A DNA stretch of 64,000 nucleotides from Hydractinia symbiolongicarpus (GCF_029227915.1 NC_079885.1:15759001-15823000), one strand, 5' to 3'; shown: positions 1 through 12,268, counted from the stretch's first letter. Notes: generated by a model from the letters alone, not told the origin. Made by a program: numbers and translations.

Positions 1-330
1 TACGATCTGGCAGCATTAAATGCGCCACGTCGCAAATGAATGGATTACGAGCGTCAGACAAAGAGAATGGCGATGTAGCTAATTTGCTAATTAACTTTGT
101 CATATGAAAATTAAGTCTGAAAGTACCCTAGATTGCCTTCGTTGAAACTTTTTACCGGAAATCTTAAAGCGCATGGTTGTCGTAATTAATGGATAGCGCT
201 TGAAATGAGCTTTCAAATGCACATAAACACGACCTATTTCGGATGATCCAGTCAAGAAATATGACCTTTTAAATTTAAACCATTTTCGATGTAATGTGCT
301 AATAAATCGTAGATATCTGCCCGTTTGTTT
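1..330 (+). repeat. Partial 5S intergenic spacer at left edge
   Basis: This is the last 330 bp of a spacer, leading into U1 and ending with the TATA-like TAATAAAT at 300-307. It matches the spacer ahead of U61 (34127-34456) and the one ahead of U78, sharing CAGCATTAAATG, AAAGAGAATGG and CGTTGAAAC. I see no gene in it. Confidence 0.95.
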
Positions 331-449
331 GTCTACGACCATACCACGATGAACACACCTGTTCTCGTCCGATCACGGAAGTTAAGCATCGTTGGGCCGG
401 GATAGTACTTGGATGTGGGACCGCCTGGGAACTCCTGGTGTCGTAGGCT
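331..449 (+). rRNA. 5S rRNA (U1)
   Basis: Complete 119-nt gene with C63T, G86T and C106T. G86T is inside the C box. C106T turns the G69-C106 pair of the long-arm stem into a G-U wobble. The same triple marks U6, U13, U61 and U78, which head the repeated blocks. Confidence 0.97.
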
Positions 450-899
450 ATTGACTTTTTCACGTTACATTATTTATCATTACGACTGTGACGTATCTTT
501 TTTACGCAATAGCCCCTGAGTAAATCAAGTAAGGGACGTGATTAGAAGATGCTTTCCCTTCAAAACGGCTACAATCTTGCTGCAATAAATGCGCCACGTC
601 GCAAATAAATGGATTACGAGCGTCAGACAAAGAAAATGGCGATGTAGTTACTTTGCTAATTAACTTTGTCATATGAAAATTAAATCTGAAAGCACCCCAG
701 ATTTCCTTCGTTGGAACTTTTTACCGGAAATCTTAAAGCGCATGGTTGTCGTAAAGAATCGATAGCGCTTGAAATGAGCTTTCAAATGCACATAAACACG
801 ACCTATTTCGGATGATCCAGTCAAGAAATATGACCTTTAAAGTTTAAACCATTTTCGATGTGATGTGCTAATAAATCGTAGATATCTGCCCGTTTGTTT
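450..899 (+). repeat. 5S intergenic spacer, first complete copy
   Basis: This 450-bp spacer contains, in order, the T5 terminator (456-460), a T6 tract (498-503), and an AT-rich stretch with short conserved words such as GCGCCACGTCGCAAA and TAGCGCTT. It ends in TAATAAAT at -31 of U2 and a T-rich run up to +1. Both strands lack a convincing ORF. The other spacers have the same content with class-specific substitutions. Confidence 0.9.
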
Positions 900-1018
900 G
901 TCTACGACCATACCACGATGAACACACCTGTTCTCGTCCGATCACGGAAGTTAAGCATCGTCGGGCCGGGATAGTACTTGGATGGGGGACCGCCTGGGAA
1001 CTCCCGGTGTTGTAGGCT
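900..1018 (+). rRNA. 5S rRNA (U2)
   Basis: Only C112T separates this gene from the consensus; it gives a G7-U112 wobble in helix I. The upstream spacer has a private TGTGATGTGC where other units have TGTAATGTGC. The downstream spacer carries the one-base deletion (AATAGCGCTGAG) that always travels with C112T. Confidence 0.97.
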
Positions 1019-1467
1019 ATTGACTTTTTCACGTTACATTATTTATCATTACGACTGTGACGTATCTTTTTTACGCAATAGCGCTGAGTAAATCAAGTAA
1101 GGGACGTTATTAGAAGTTTCTTTCCCTTCAAAGCGGCTACGATCTGGCTGCACTAAATGCGCCACGTCGCAAATCAATGGATTACGAGCGTCAGACAAAG
1201 AAAATGGCGATGTAGTTAATTTGCTAATTAACTTTGTCATATGAAAATTAAGTCTGCAAGTACCCTAGATTGCCTTCGTTGGAACTTTTTACCGGAAATC
1301 ATAAAGCGCATTATTGTTGTCCAGAATCGATAGCGCTTAATAAGAGCTGTCAAACGCACATAAACACGACCTATTTCGAATGATCCAGTCAAGAAATATG
1401 ACCTTTAAAATTTGAACCATTTTCGATGTAATGTGCTAATAAATCGTAGATATCTGCCCGTTTGTTT

Positions 1468-1586
1468 GTCTACGACCATACCACGATGAACACACCTGTT
1501 CTCGTCCGATCACGGAAGTTAAGCATCGTCGGGCCGGGATAGTACTTGAATGGGGGACCGCCTGGGAACTCCTGGTGTTGTAGGCT
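1468..1586 (+). rRNA. 5S rRNA (U3)
   Basis: Carries G82A (C box), C106T and C112T. This triple is the second block I class and recurs in U5, U8, U9, U11 and U62. All helix pairs remain possible as wobbles, but the C box reads TGAATGGGGG. Confidence 0.97.
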
Positions 1587-2035
1587 ATTGACTTTTTCAC
1601 GTTACATTATTTATCATTACGACTGTGACGTATCTTTTTTACGCAATAGCGCTGAGTAAATCAAGTAAGGGACGTTATTAGAAGTTTCTTTCCCTTCAAA
1701 GCGGCTACGATCTGGCTGCAATAAATGCGCCACGTCGCAAATAAATGGATTACGAGCGTCAGACAAAGAAAATGGCGATGTAGTTAATTTGCTAATTAAC
1801 TTTGTCATATGAAAATTAAGTCTGCAAGTACCCTAGATTGCCTTCGTTGGAACTTTTTACCGGAAATCATAAAGCGCATTATTGTTGTCCAGAATCGATA
1901 GCGCTTAAAAAGAGCTGTCAAACGCACATAAACACGACCTATTTTGAATGATCCAGTCAAGAAATATGACCTTTAAAGTTTGAACCATTTTCGATGTAAT
2001 GTGCTAATAAATCGTAGATATCTGCCAGTTTGTTT

Positions 2036-2154
2036 GTCTACGACCATACCACGATGAACACACCTGTTCTCGTCCGATCACGGAAGTTAAGAATCCTCGG
2101 GCCGGGATAGTACTGGGATGGGGGACCGCCTGGGAACTCCCGGTGTCGTAGGCT
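2036..2154 (+). rRNA. 5S rRNA variant (U4), possible pseudogene
   Basis: C57A and G61C break two of the six helix II pairs (G21-C57 and C17-G61), and T80G changes the first C-box base. No compensating change is seen in ACGATG at 16-21. The same triple is in U10, U12, U15, U17, U80 and U83. The base at -9 is A instead of C. Confidence 0.93.
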
Positions 2155-2604
2155 ATTGACTTTTTCACGTTACATTATTTATCATTACGACTGTGACGTA
2201 TCTTTTTTACGAAATAGCCGCTGAGTAAATCAAGAAAGAGACATGATTAGAAGTTGCTTTCCCTTCAAAACGGCTACGATATGGCAGCAATAAATGCGCC
2301 AAGTCGCAAATGAATGGATTACGAGCGTCAGACAAAGAAAATGGCGATGTAGTAACTTTGCTAATTAACTTTGTCATATGAAAATTAAGTCGGAAAGCAC
2401 CCTAGATTTCCTTCGTTGGAACTTTTTACCGGAAATCATAAAGCGCATTATTGTTGTCAAGAATCGATAGCGCTTAAAAAGAGCTGTCAAACGCACATAA
2501 ACACGACCTATTTCGAATGATCCAGTCAAGAAATATGACCTTTAAAATTTGAACCATTTTCGATGTAATGTGCTAATAAATCGTAGATATCTGCCCGTTT
2601 GTTT

Positions 2605-2723
2605 GTCTATGACCATACCACGATGAACACACCTGTTCTCGTCCGATCACGGAAGTTAAGCATCGTCGGGCCGGGATAGTACTTGAATGGGGGACCGCCT
2701 GGGAACTCCTGGTGTTGTAGGCT
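2605..2723 (+). rRNA. 5S rRNA (U5)
   Basis: G82A, C106T and C112T as in U3, plus a private C6T. Helix I then has adjacent wobbles U6-G113 and G7-U112, weakening the terminal stem. Confidence 0.96.
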
Positions 2724-3172
2724 ATTGACTTTTTCACGTTACATTATTTATCATTACGACTGTGACGTATCTTTTTTACGCAATAGCGCTGAGTAAATCA
2801 AGTAAGGGACGTTATTAGAAGTTTCTTTCCCTTCAAAGCGGCTACGATCTGGCTGCAATAAATGCGCCACGTCGCAAATAAATGGATTACGAGCGTCAGA
2901 CAAAGAAAATGGCGATGTAGTAACTTTGCTAATTAACTTTGTCATATGAAAATTAAGTCGGAAAGCACCCTAGATTTCCTTCGTTGGAACTTTTTACCGG
3001 AAATCATAAAGCGCATTATTGTTGTCAAGAATCGATAGCGCTTAAAAAGAGCTGTCAAACGCACATAAACACGACCTATTTCGAATGATCCAGTCAAGAA
3101 ATATGACCTTTAAAGTTTAAACCATTTTCGATGTAATGTGCTAATAAATCGTAGATATCTGCCCGTTTGTTT

Positions 3173-3291
3173 GTCTACGACCATACCACGATGAACACAC
3201 CTGTTCTCGTCCGATCACGGAAGTTAAGCATCGTTGGGCCGGGATAGTACTTGGATGTGGGACCGCCTGGGAACTCCTGGTGTCGTAGGCT
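3173..3291 (+). rRNA. 5S rRNA (U6)
   Basis: C63T, G86T and C106T, the same gene sequence as U1 at a distance of 2842 bp. It opens the second copy of the block I pattern. Confidence 0.97.
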
Positions 3292-3741
3292 ATTGACTTT
3301 TTCACGTTACATTATTTATCATTACGACTGTGACGTATCTTTTTTACGCAATAGCCCCTGAGTAAATCAAGTAAGGGACGTGATTAGAAGATGCTTTCCC
3401 TTCAAAACGGCTACAATCTTGCTGCAATAAATGCGCCACGTCGCAAATAAATGGATTACGAGCGTCAGACAAAGAAAATGGCGATGTAGTTACTTTGCTA
3501 ATTAACTTTGTCATATGAAAATTAAATCTGAAAGCACCCCAGATTTCCTTCGTTGGAACTTTTTACCGGAAATCTTAAAGCGCATGGTTGTCGTAAAGAA
3601 TCGATAGCGCTTGAAATGAGCTTTCAAATGCACATAAACACGACCTATTTCGGATGATCCAGTCAAGAAATATGACCTTTAAAGTTTAAACCATTTTCGA
3701 TGTAATGTGCTAATAAATCGTAGATATCTGCCCGTTTGTTT

Positions 3742-3860
3742 GTCTACGACCATACCACGATGAACACACCTGTTCTCGTCCGATCACGGAAGTTAAGCAT
3801 CGTCGGGCCGGGGTAGTACTTGGATGGGGGACCGCCTGGGAACTCCCGGTGTTGTAGGCT
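3742..3860 (+). rRNA. 5S rRNA (U7)
   Basis: C112T plus a private A72G, so the intermediate element reads CCGGGG instead of CCGGGA. Otherwise it is the counterpart of U2. Confidence 0.97.
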
Positions 3861-4309
3861 ATTGACTTTTTCACGTTACATTATTTATCATTACGACTGT
3901 GACGTATCTTTTTTACGCAATAGCGCTGAGTAAATCAAGTAAGGGACGTTATTAGAAGTTTCTTTCCCTTCAAAGCGGCTACGATCTGGCTGCACTAAAT
4001 GCGCCACGTCGCAAATCAATGGATTACGAGCGTCAGACAAAGAAAATGGCGATGTAGTTAATTTGCTAATTAACTTTGTCATATGAAAATTAAGTCTGCA
4101 AGTACCCTAGATTGCCTTCGTTGGAACTTTTTACCGGAAATCATAAAGCGCATTATTGTTGTCCAGAATCGATAGCGCTTAATAAGAGCTGTCAAACGCA
4201 CATAAACACGACCTATTTCGAATGATCCAGTCAAGAAATATGACCTTTAAAATTTGAACCATTTTCGATGTAATGTGCTAATAAATCGTAGATATCTGCC
4301 CGTTTGTTT

Positions 4310-4428
4310 GTCTACGACCATACCACGATGAACACACCTGTTCTCGTCCGATCACGGAAGTTAAGCATCGTCGGGCCGGGATAGTACTTGAATGGGGGAC
4401 CGCCTGGGAACTCCTGGTGTTGTAGGCT
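4310..4428 (+). rRNA. 5S rRNA (U8)
   Basis: G82A, C106T and C112T. The counterpart of U3, 2842 bp downstream of it. Confidence 0.97.
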
Positions 4429-4877
4429 ATTGACTTTTTCACGTTACATTATTTATCATTACGACTGTGACGTATCTTTTTTACGCAATAGCGCTGAGTA
4501 AATCAAGTAAGGGACGTTATTAGAAGTTTCTTTCCCTTCAAAGCGGCTACGATCTGGCTGCAATAAATGCGCCACGTCGCAAATAAATGGATTACGAGCG
4601 TCAGACAAAGAAAATGGCGATGTAGTTAATTTGCTAATTAACTTTGTCATATGAAAATTAAGTCTGCAAGTACCCTAGATTGCCTTCGTTGGAACTTTTT
4701 ACCGGAAATCATAAAGCGCATTATTGTTGTCCAGAATCGATAGCGCTTAATAAGAGCTGTCAAACGCACATAAACACGACCTATTTCGAATGATCCAGTC
4801 AAGAAATATGACCTTTAAAATTTGAACCATTTTCGATGTAATGTGCTAATAAATCGTAGATATCTGCCCGTTTGTTT

Positions 4878-4996
4878 GTCTACGACCATACCACGATGAA
4901 CACACCTGTTCTCGTCCGATCACGGAAGTTAAGCATCGTCGGGCCGGGATAGTACTTGAATGGGGGACCGCCTGGGAACTCCTGGTGTTGTAGGCT
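4878..4996 (+). rRNA. 5S rRNA (U9)
   Basis: Gene sequence identical to U8 immediately upstream, so U8 and U9 look like a recent one-unit tandem duplication. Confidence 0.97.
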
Positions 4997-5445
4997 ATTG
5001 ACTTTTTCACGTTACATTATTTATCATTACGACTGTGACGTATCTTTTTTACGCAATAGCGCTGAGTAAATCAAGTAAGGGACGTTATTAGAAGTTTCTT
5101 TCCCTTCAAAGCGGCTACGATCTGGCTGCAATAAATGCGCCACGTCGCAAATAAATGGATTACGAGCGTCAGACAAAGAAAATGGCGATGTAGTTAATTT
5201 GCTAATTAACTTTGTCATATGAAAATTAAGTCTGCAAGTACCCTAGATTGCCTTCGTTGGAACTTTTTACCGGAAATCATAAAGCGCATTATTGTTGTCC
5301 AGAATCGATAGCGCTTAAAAAGAGCTGTCAAACGCACATAAACACGACCTATTTTGAATGATCCAGTCAAGAAATATGACCTTTAAAGTTTGAACCATTT
5401 TCGATGTAATGTGCTAATAAATCGTAGATATCTGCCAGTTTGTTT

Positions 5446-5564
5446 GTCTACGACCATACCACGATGAACACACCTGTTCTCGTCCGATCACGGAAGTTAA
5501 GAATCCTCGGGCCGGGATAGTACTGGGATGGGGGACCGCCTGGGAACTCCCGGTGTCGTAGGCT
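5446..5564 (+). rRNA. 5S rRNA variant (U10), possible pseudogene
   Basis: C57A, G61C and T80G, with two helix II mismatches. The counterpart of U4, 3410 bp away, with the same A at -9. Confidence 0.93.
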
Positions 5565-6014
5565 ATTGACTTTTTCACGTTACATTATTTATCATTACGA
5601 TTGTGACGTATCTTTTTTACGAAATAGCCGCTGAGTAAATCAAGAAAGAGACATGATTAGAAGTTGCTTTCCCTTCAAAACGGCTACGATATGGCAGCAA
5701 TAAATGCGCCAAGTCGCAAATGAATGGATTACGAGCGTCAGACAAAGAAAATGGCGATGTAGTAACTTTGCTAATTAACTTTGTCATATGAAAATTAAGT
5801 CGGAAAGCACCCTAGATTTCCTTCGTTGGAACTTTTTACCGGAAATCATAAAGCGCATTATTGTTGTCAAGAATCGATAGCGCTTAAAAAGAGCTGTCAA
5901 ACGCACATAAACACGACCTATTTCGAATGATCCAGTCAAGAAATATGACCTTTAAAATTTGAACCATTTTCGATGTAATGTGCTAATAAATCGTAGATAT
6001 CTGCCCGTTTGTTT

Positions 6015-6133
6015 GTCTACGACCATACCACGATGAACACACCTGTTCTCGTCCGATCACGGAAGTTAAGCATCGTCGGGCCGGGATAGTACTTGAATGG
6101 GGGACCGCCTGGGAACTCCTGGTGTTGTAGGCT
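6015..6133 (+). rRNA. 5S rRNA (U11)
   Basis: G82A, C106T and C112T. The counterpart of U5 without its private C6T. Confidence 0.97.
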
Positions 6134-6582
6134 ATTGACTTTTTCACGTTACATTATTTATCATTACGACTGTGACGTATCTTTTTTACGCAATAGCGCT
6201 GAGTAAATCAAGTAAGGGACGTTATTAGAAGTTTCTTTCCCTTCAAAGCGGCTACGATCTGGCTGCAATAAATGCGCCACGTCGCAAATAAATGGATTAC
6301 GAGCGTCAGACAAAGAAAATGGCGATGTAGTTAATTTGCTAATTAACTTTGTCATATGAAAATTAAGTCTGCAAGTACCCTAGATTGCCTTCGTTGGAAC
6401 TTTTTACCGGAAATCATAAAGCGCATTATTGTTGTCCAGAATCGATAGCGCTTAAAAAGAGCTGTCAAACGCACATAAACACGACCTATTTTGAATGATC
6501 CAGTCAAGAAATATGACCTTTAAAGTTTGAACCATTTTCGATGTAATGTGCTAATAAATCGTAGATATCTGCCAGTTTGTTT

Positions 6583-6701
6583 GTCTACGACCATACCACG
6601 ATGAACACACCTGTTCTCGTCCGATCACGGAAGTTAAGAATCCTCGGGCCGGGATAGTACTGGGATGGGGGACCGCCTGGGAACTCCCGGTGTCGTAGGC
6701 T
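6583..6701 (+). rRNA. 5S rRNA variant (U12), possible pseudogene
   Basis: C57A, G61C and T80G again, with A at -9. The U11-U12 pair repeats U9-U10. The downstream spacer has ACGAATGAGCCG where neighbours read ACGAAATAGCCG. Confidence 0.93.
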
Positions 6702-7151
6702 ATTGACTTTTTCACGTTACATTATTTATCATTACGACTGGGACGTATCTTTTTTACGAATGAGCCGCTGAGTAAATCAAGAAAGAGACATGATTAGAAG
6801 TTGCTTTCCCTTCAAAACGGCTACGATATGGCAGCAATAAATGCGCCAAGTCGCAAATGAATGGATTACGAGCGTCAGACAAAGAAAATGGCGATGTAGT
6901 AACTTTGCTAATTAACTTTGTCATATGAAAATTAAGTCGGAAAGCACCCTAGATTTCCTTCGTTGGAACTTTTTACCGGAAATCATAAAGCGCATTATTG
7001 TTGTCAAGAATCGATAGCGCTTAAAAAGAGCTGTCAAACGCACATAAACACGACCTATTTCGAATGATCCAGTCAAGAAATATGACCTTTAAAGTTTAAA
7101 CCATTTTCGATGTAATGTGCTAATAAATCGTAGATATCTGCCCGTTTGTTT

Positions 7152-7270
7152 GTCTACGACCATACCACGATGAACACACCTGTTCTCGTCCGATCACGGA
7201 AGTTAAGCATCGTTGGGCCGGGATAGTACTTGGATGTGGGACCGCCTGGGAACTCCTGGTGTCGTAGGCT
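7152..7270 (+). rRNA. 5S rRNA (U13)
   Basis: C63T, G86T and C106T, the U1 class. First unit of the segment that reappears at U78, 36973 bp downstream. Confidence 0.97.
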
Positions 7271-7720
7271 ATTGACTTTTTCACGTTACATTATTTATCA
7301 TTACGACTGTGACGTATCTTTTTTACGCAATAGCCCCTGAGTAAATCAAGTAAGGGACGTGATTAGAAGATGCTTTCCCTTCAAAACGGCTACAATCTTG
7401 CTGCAATAAATGCGCCACGTCGCAAATAAATGGATTACGAGCGTCAGACAAAGAAAATGGCGATGTAGTTACTTTGCTAATTAACTTTGTCATATGAAAA
7501 TTAAATCTGAAAGCACCCCAGATTTCCTTCGTTGGAACTTTTTACCGGAAATCTTAAAGCGCATGGTTGTCGTAAAGAATCGATAGCGCTTGAAATGAGC
7601 TTTCAAATGCACATAAACACGACCTATTTCGGATGATCCAGTCAAGAAATATGACCTTTAAAGTTTAAACCATTTTCGATGTAATGTGCTAATAAATCGT
7701 AGATATCTGCCCGTTTGTTT

Positions 7721-7839
7721 GTCTACGACCATACCACGATGAACACACCTGTTCTCGTCCGATCACGGAAGTTAAGCATCGTCGGGCCGGGATAGTACTT
7801 GGATGGGGGACCGCCTGGGAACTCCCGGTGTTGTAGGCT
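7721..7839 (+). rRNA. 5S rRNA (U14)
   Basis: C112T only, the U2 class. Paired with U79 in the large duplication. Confidence 0.97.
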
Positions 7840-8288
7840 ATTGACTTTTTCACGTTACATTATTTATCATTACGACTGTGACGTATCTTTTTTACGCAAT
7901 AGCGCTGAGTAAATCAAGTAAGGGACGTTATTAGAAGTTTCTTTCCCTTCAAAGCGGCTACGATCTGGCTGCACTAAATGCGCCACGTCGCAAATCAATG
8001 GATTACGAGCGTCAGACAAAGAAAATGGCGATGTAGTTAATTTGCTAATTAACTTTGTCATATGAAAATTAAGTCTGCAAGTACCCTAGATTGCCTTCGT
8101 TGGAACTTTTTACCGGAAATCATAAAGCGCATTATTGTTGTCCAGAATCGATAGCGCTTAATAAGAGCTGTCAAACGCACATAAACACGACCTATTTTGA
8201 ATGATCCAGTCAAGAAATATGACCTTTAAAATTTGAACCATTTTCGATGTAATGTGCTAATAAATCGTAGATATCTGCCCGTTTGTTT

Positions 8289-8407
8289 GTCTACGACCAT
8301 ACCACGATGAACACACCTGTTCTCGTCCGATCACGGAAGTTAAGAATCCTCGGGCCGGGATAGTACTGGGATGGGGGACCGCCTGGGAACTCCCGGTGTC
8401 GTAGGCT
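8289..8407 (+). rRNA. 5S rRNA variant (U15), possible pseudogene
   Basis: C57A, G61C and T80G, with two helix II mismatches. Unlike U4, U10 and U12, the base at -9 is the usual C, so gene and upstream variants have been separated by recombination. Confidence 0.93.
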
Positions 8408-8857
8408 ATTGACTTTTTCACGTTACATTATTTATCATTACGACTGTGACGTATCTTTTTTACGAAATAGCCGCTGAGTAAATCAAGAAAGAGACATGAT
8501 TAGAAGTTGCTTTCCCTTCAAAACGGCTACGATATGGCAGCAATAAATGCGCCAAGTCGCAAATGAATGGATTACGAGCGTCAGACAAAGAAAATGGCGA
8601 TGTAGTAACTTTGCTAATTAACTTTGTCATATGAAAATTAAGTCGGAAAGCACCCTAGATTTCCTTCGTTGGAACTTTTTACCGGAAATCATAAAGCGCA
8701 TTATTGTTGTCAAGAATCGATAGCGCTTAAAAAGAGCTGTCAAACGCACATAAACACGACCTATTTCTAATGATCCAGTCAAGAAATATGACCTTTAAAG
8801 TTTAAACCATTTTCGATGTAATGTGCTAATAAATCGTAGATATCTGCCCGTTTGTTT

Positions 8858-8976
8858 GTCTACGACCATACCACGATGAACACACCTGTTCTCGTCCGAT
8901 CACGGAAGTTAAGCATCGTCGGGCCGGGATAGTACTTGGATGGGGGAACGCCTGGGAACTCCCGGTGTTGTAGGCT
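8858..8976 (+). rRNA. 5S rRNA variant (U16)
   Basis: C91A and C112T. C91A hits the C box core, which reads GGGGGAACGCC. This is expected to weaken TFIIIA contact if this species uses the classical site. C91A is shared only with U81 and U82. Confidence 0.95.
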
Positions 8977-9425
8977 ATTGACTTTTTCACGTTACATTAT
9001 TTATCATTACGACTGTGACGTATCTTTTTTACGCAATAGCGCTGAGTAAATCAAGTAAGGGACGTTATTAGAAGTTTCTTTCCCTTCAAAGCGGCTACGA
9101 TCTGGCTGCAATAAATGCGCCACGTCGCAAATCAATGGATTACGAGCGTCAGACAAAGAAAATGGCGATGTAGTTAATTTGCTAATTAACTTTGTCATAT
9201 GAAAATTAAGTCTGCAAGTACCCTAGATTGCCTTCGTTGGAACTTTTTACCGGAAATCATAAAGCGCATTATTGTTGTCCAGAATCGATAGCGCTTAAAA
9301 AGAGCTGTCAAACGCACATAAACACGACCTATTTCGAATGATCCAGTCAAGAAATATGACCTTTAAAGTTTGAACCATTTTCGATGTAATGTGCTAATAA
9401 ATCGTAGATATCTGCCCGTTTGTTT

Positions 9426-9543
9426 GTCTACGACCATACCACGATGAACACACCTGTTCTCGTCCGATCACGGAAGTTAAGAATCCTCGGGCCGGGATAG
9501 TACTGGGATGGGGACCGCCTGGGAACTCCCGGTGTCGTAGGCT
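9426..9543 (+). rRNA. 5S rRNA variant (U17), 118 nt, probable pseudogene
   Basis: One G is missing from the G85-G89 run in the C box, giving 118 nt, on top of C57A, G61C and T80G. Helix II is disrupted and the internal promoter is shortened, so normal transcription and folding are doubtful. Its duplicate U83 keeps the full run. Confidence 0.93.
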
Positions 9544-9993
9544 ATTGACTTTTTCACGTTACATTATTTATCATTACGACTGTGACGTATCTTTTTTACG
9601 AAATAGCCGCTGAGTAAATCAAGAAAGAGACATGATTAGAAGTTGCTTTCCCTTCAAAACGGCTACGATCTGGCAGCAATAAATGCGCCAAGTCGCAAAT
9701 GAATGGATTACGAGCGTCAGACAAAGAAAATGGCGATGTAGTAACTTTGCTAATTAACTTTGTCATATGAAAATTAAGTCGGAAAGCACCCTAGATTTCC
9801 TTCGTTGGAACTTTTTACCGGAAATCATAAAGCGCATTATTGTTGTCAAGAATCGATAGCGCTTAAAAAGAGCTGTCAAACGCACATAAACACGACCTAT
9901 TTCGAATGATCCAGTCAAGAAATATGACCTTTAAAGTTTGAACCATTTTCGATGTAATGTGCTAATAAATCGTAGATATCTGCCCGTTTGTTT

Positions 9994-10112
9994 GTCTACG
10001 ACCATACCACGATGAACACACCTGTTCTCGTCCGATCACGGAAGTTAAGCATCGTCGGGCCGGGATAGTACTTGGATGGGAGACCGCCTGGGAACTCCCG
10101 GTGTCGTAGGCT
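9994..10112 (+). rRNA. 5S rRNA (U18)
   Basis: G88A only. This makes the C box TGGATGGGAGACCGCCTG, the form widespread in animals. Shared with U84 and U89. Confidence 0.97.
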
Positions 10113-10562
10113 ATTGACTTTTTCACGTTACATTATTTATCATTACGACTGTGACGTATCTTTTTTACGAAATAGCCGCTGAGTAAATCAAGAAAGAGAC
10201 ATGATTAGAAGTTGCTTTCCCTTCAAAACGGCTACGATCTGGCAGCAATAAATGCGCCAAGTCGCAAATGAATGGATTACAAGCGTCAGACAAAGAAAAT
10301 GGCGATGTAGTTACTTTGCTAATTAACTTTGTCATATGAAAATTAAGTCGGAAAGCACCCTAGATTTCCTTCGTTGGAACTTTTTACCGGAAATCTTAAA
10401 GCGCATGGTTGTCGTAATTAATCGATAGCGCTTGAAATGAGCTTTCAAATGCACATAAACACGACCTATTTCGGATAATCCAGTCAAGAAATATGACTTT
10501 TAAAGTTTAAACCATTTTCGATGTAATGTGCTAATAAATCGTAGATATCTGCCCGTTTTTTT

Positions 10563-10681
10563 GTCTACGACCATACCACGATGAACACACCTGTTCTCGT
10601 CCGATCACGGAAGTTAAGCATCGTCGGGCCAGGATAGTACTTGGATGGGGGACCGCCTGGGAACTCCCGGTGTCGTAGGCT
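10563..10681 (+). rRNA. 5S rRNA variant (U19)
   Basis: G69A puts an A-C mismatch (69/106) in the CCGGG/CCCGG stem. The upstream base G-4 is T, leaving seven Ts at 10556-10562 directly before +1. Same gene as U85, U86, U90 and U91. Confidence 0.95.
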
Positions 10682-11131
10682 ATTGACTTTTTCACGTTAC
10701 ATCATTTATCATTACGACTGTGACGTATCTTTTTTACGCAATAGCCGCTGAGTAAATCAAGAAAGAGACATGATTAGAAGTTGCTTTCCCTTCAAAACGG
10801 CTACAATCTTGCTGCAATAAATGCGCCAAGTCGCAAATGAATGGATTACGAGCGTCAGACAAAGAAAATGGCGATGTAGTTACTTTGCTAATTAACTTTG
10901 TCATATGAAAATTAAGTCTGAAAGCACCCTAGATTTCCTTCGTTGGAACTTTTTACCGGAAATCTTAAAGCGCATGGTTGTCGTAAAGAATCGATAGCGC
11001 TTGAAATGAGCTTTCAAATGCACATAAACACGACCTATTTCGGATGATCCAGTCAAGAAATATGACCTTTAAAGTTTAAACCATTTTCGATGTAATGTGC
11101 TAATAAATCGTAGATATCTGCCCGTTTGTTT

Positions 11132-11250
11132 GTCTACGACCATACCACGATGAACACACCTGTTCTCGTCCGATCACGGAAGTTAAGCATCGTCGGGCCA
11201 GGATAGTACTTGGATGGGGGACCGCCTGGGAACTGCCGGTGTCGTAGGCT
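11132..11250 (+). rRNA. 5S rRNA variant (U20), possible pseudogene
   Basis: G69A plus a private C104G. Two of five pairs in the CCGGG/CCCGG stem are lost (69/106 and 71/104). The next spacer lacks one C in TTTACGGAAATC. Confidence 0.93.
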
Positions 11251-11699
11251 ATTGACTTTTTCACGTTACATTATTTATCATTACGACTGTGACGTATCTT
11301 TTTTACGCAATAGCCGCTGAGTAAATCAAGTAAGGGACGTGATTAGAAGATGCTTTCCCTTCAAAACGGCTACAATCTTGCTGCAATAAATGCGCCACGT
11401 CGCAAATAAATGGATTACGAGCGTCAGACAAAGAAAATGGCGATGTAGTTACTTTGCTAATTAACTTTGTCATATGAAAATTAAGTCTGAAAGCACCCTA
11501 GATTTCCTTCGTTGGAACTTTTTACGGAAATCTTAAAGCGCATGGTTGTCGTAAAGAATCGATAGCGCTTGAAATGAGCTTTCAAATGCACATAAACACG
11601 ACCTATTTCGGATGATCCAGTCAAGAAATATGACCTTTAAAGTTTAAACCATTTTCGATGTAATGTGCTAATAAATCGTAGATATCTGCCCGTTTGTTT

Positions 11700-11818
11700 G
11701 TCTACGACCATACCACGATGAACACACCTGTTCTCGTCCGATCACGGAAGTTAAGCATCGCCGGGCCGGGATAGTACTTGGATGGGGGACCGCCTGGGAA
11801 CTCCCGGTGTCGTAGGCT
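11700..11818 (+). rRNA. 5S rRNA variant (U21)
   Basis: T62C makes an A16-C62 mismatch at the end of helix II. Shared with U88 and U93. The downstream spacer has CGACTATGACG in all three places. Confidence 0.96.
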
Positions 11819-12268
11819 ATTGACTTTTTCACGTTACATTATTTATCATTACGACTATGACGTATCTTTTTTACGAAATAGCCGCTGAGTAAATCAAGAA
11901 AGAGACATGATTAGAAGTTGCTTTCCCTTCAAAACGGCTACGATCTGGCAGCAATAAATGCGCCAAGTCGCAAATGAATGGATTACAAGCGTCAGACAAA
12001 GAAAATGGCGATGTAGTTACTTTTCTAACTAACTTTGTCATATGAAAATTAAGTCTGAAAGCACCCTAGATTGCCTTCGTTGGAACTTATTACCGGAAAT
12101 CTTAAAGCGCATTATTGTTGTCAAGAATCGATAGCACTTAAAAAGAGCTGTCAAACGCACATAAACACGACCTATTTCGAATGATCCAGTCAAGAAATAT
12201 GACCTTTAAAGTTTGAACCATTTTCGATGTAATGTGCTAATAAATCGTAGATATCTGCCCGTTTGTTT

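Larger units (their letters stand above)
331..9993 (+). repeat. Array block I (U1-U17)
   Basis: Four gene classes alternate: W (C63T, G86T, C106T), X (C112T), Y (G82A, C106T, C112T) and Z (C57A, G61C, T80G). The order is W X Y Z Y, then W X Y Y Z Y Z, then W X Z followed by U16 and Z. Repeat lengths therefore vary by whole units, as expected from unequal crossing over. Confidence 0.88.

Noticed and set aside
100-342. An 80-codon minus-strand ORF overlapping the start of U1
   Set aside because: It covers spacer, the upstream element and the first bases of the 5S gene. It is broken in most other units and has no recognisable domain.
361-381. Helix III mismatch at U30-G47 as a sign that the whole array is nonfunctional
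   Set aside because: It is an ordinary U-G wobble present in all copies; helix III still pairs as CUG with CGG.
450-899. A second small RNA gene (spliced leader, U snRNA or tRNA) in the spacer, as some animals have linked to 5S
   Set aside because: I found no tRNA A and B box pair, Sm site followed by a hairpin, or splice-leader donor in the spacer on either strand.
1049-1240. A 63-codon ORF on the minus strand of the spacer, starting MTKLISK, recurring after every C112T gene (12 places), with a variant at 26074-26265
   Set aside because: It is open only in units with a one-base deletion in the spacer (the C112T-linked one, or the missing T in GAGTAAACAAG at 26115), so most units interrupt it. 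It is antisense within non-transcribed spacer, recognisable as no family, and copied only because the units are copied.
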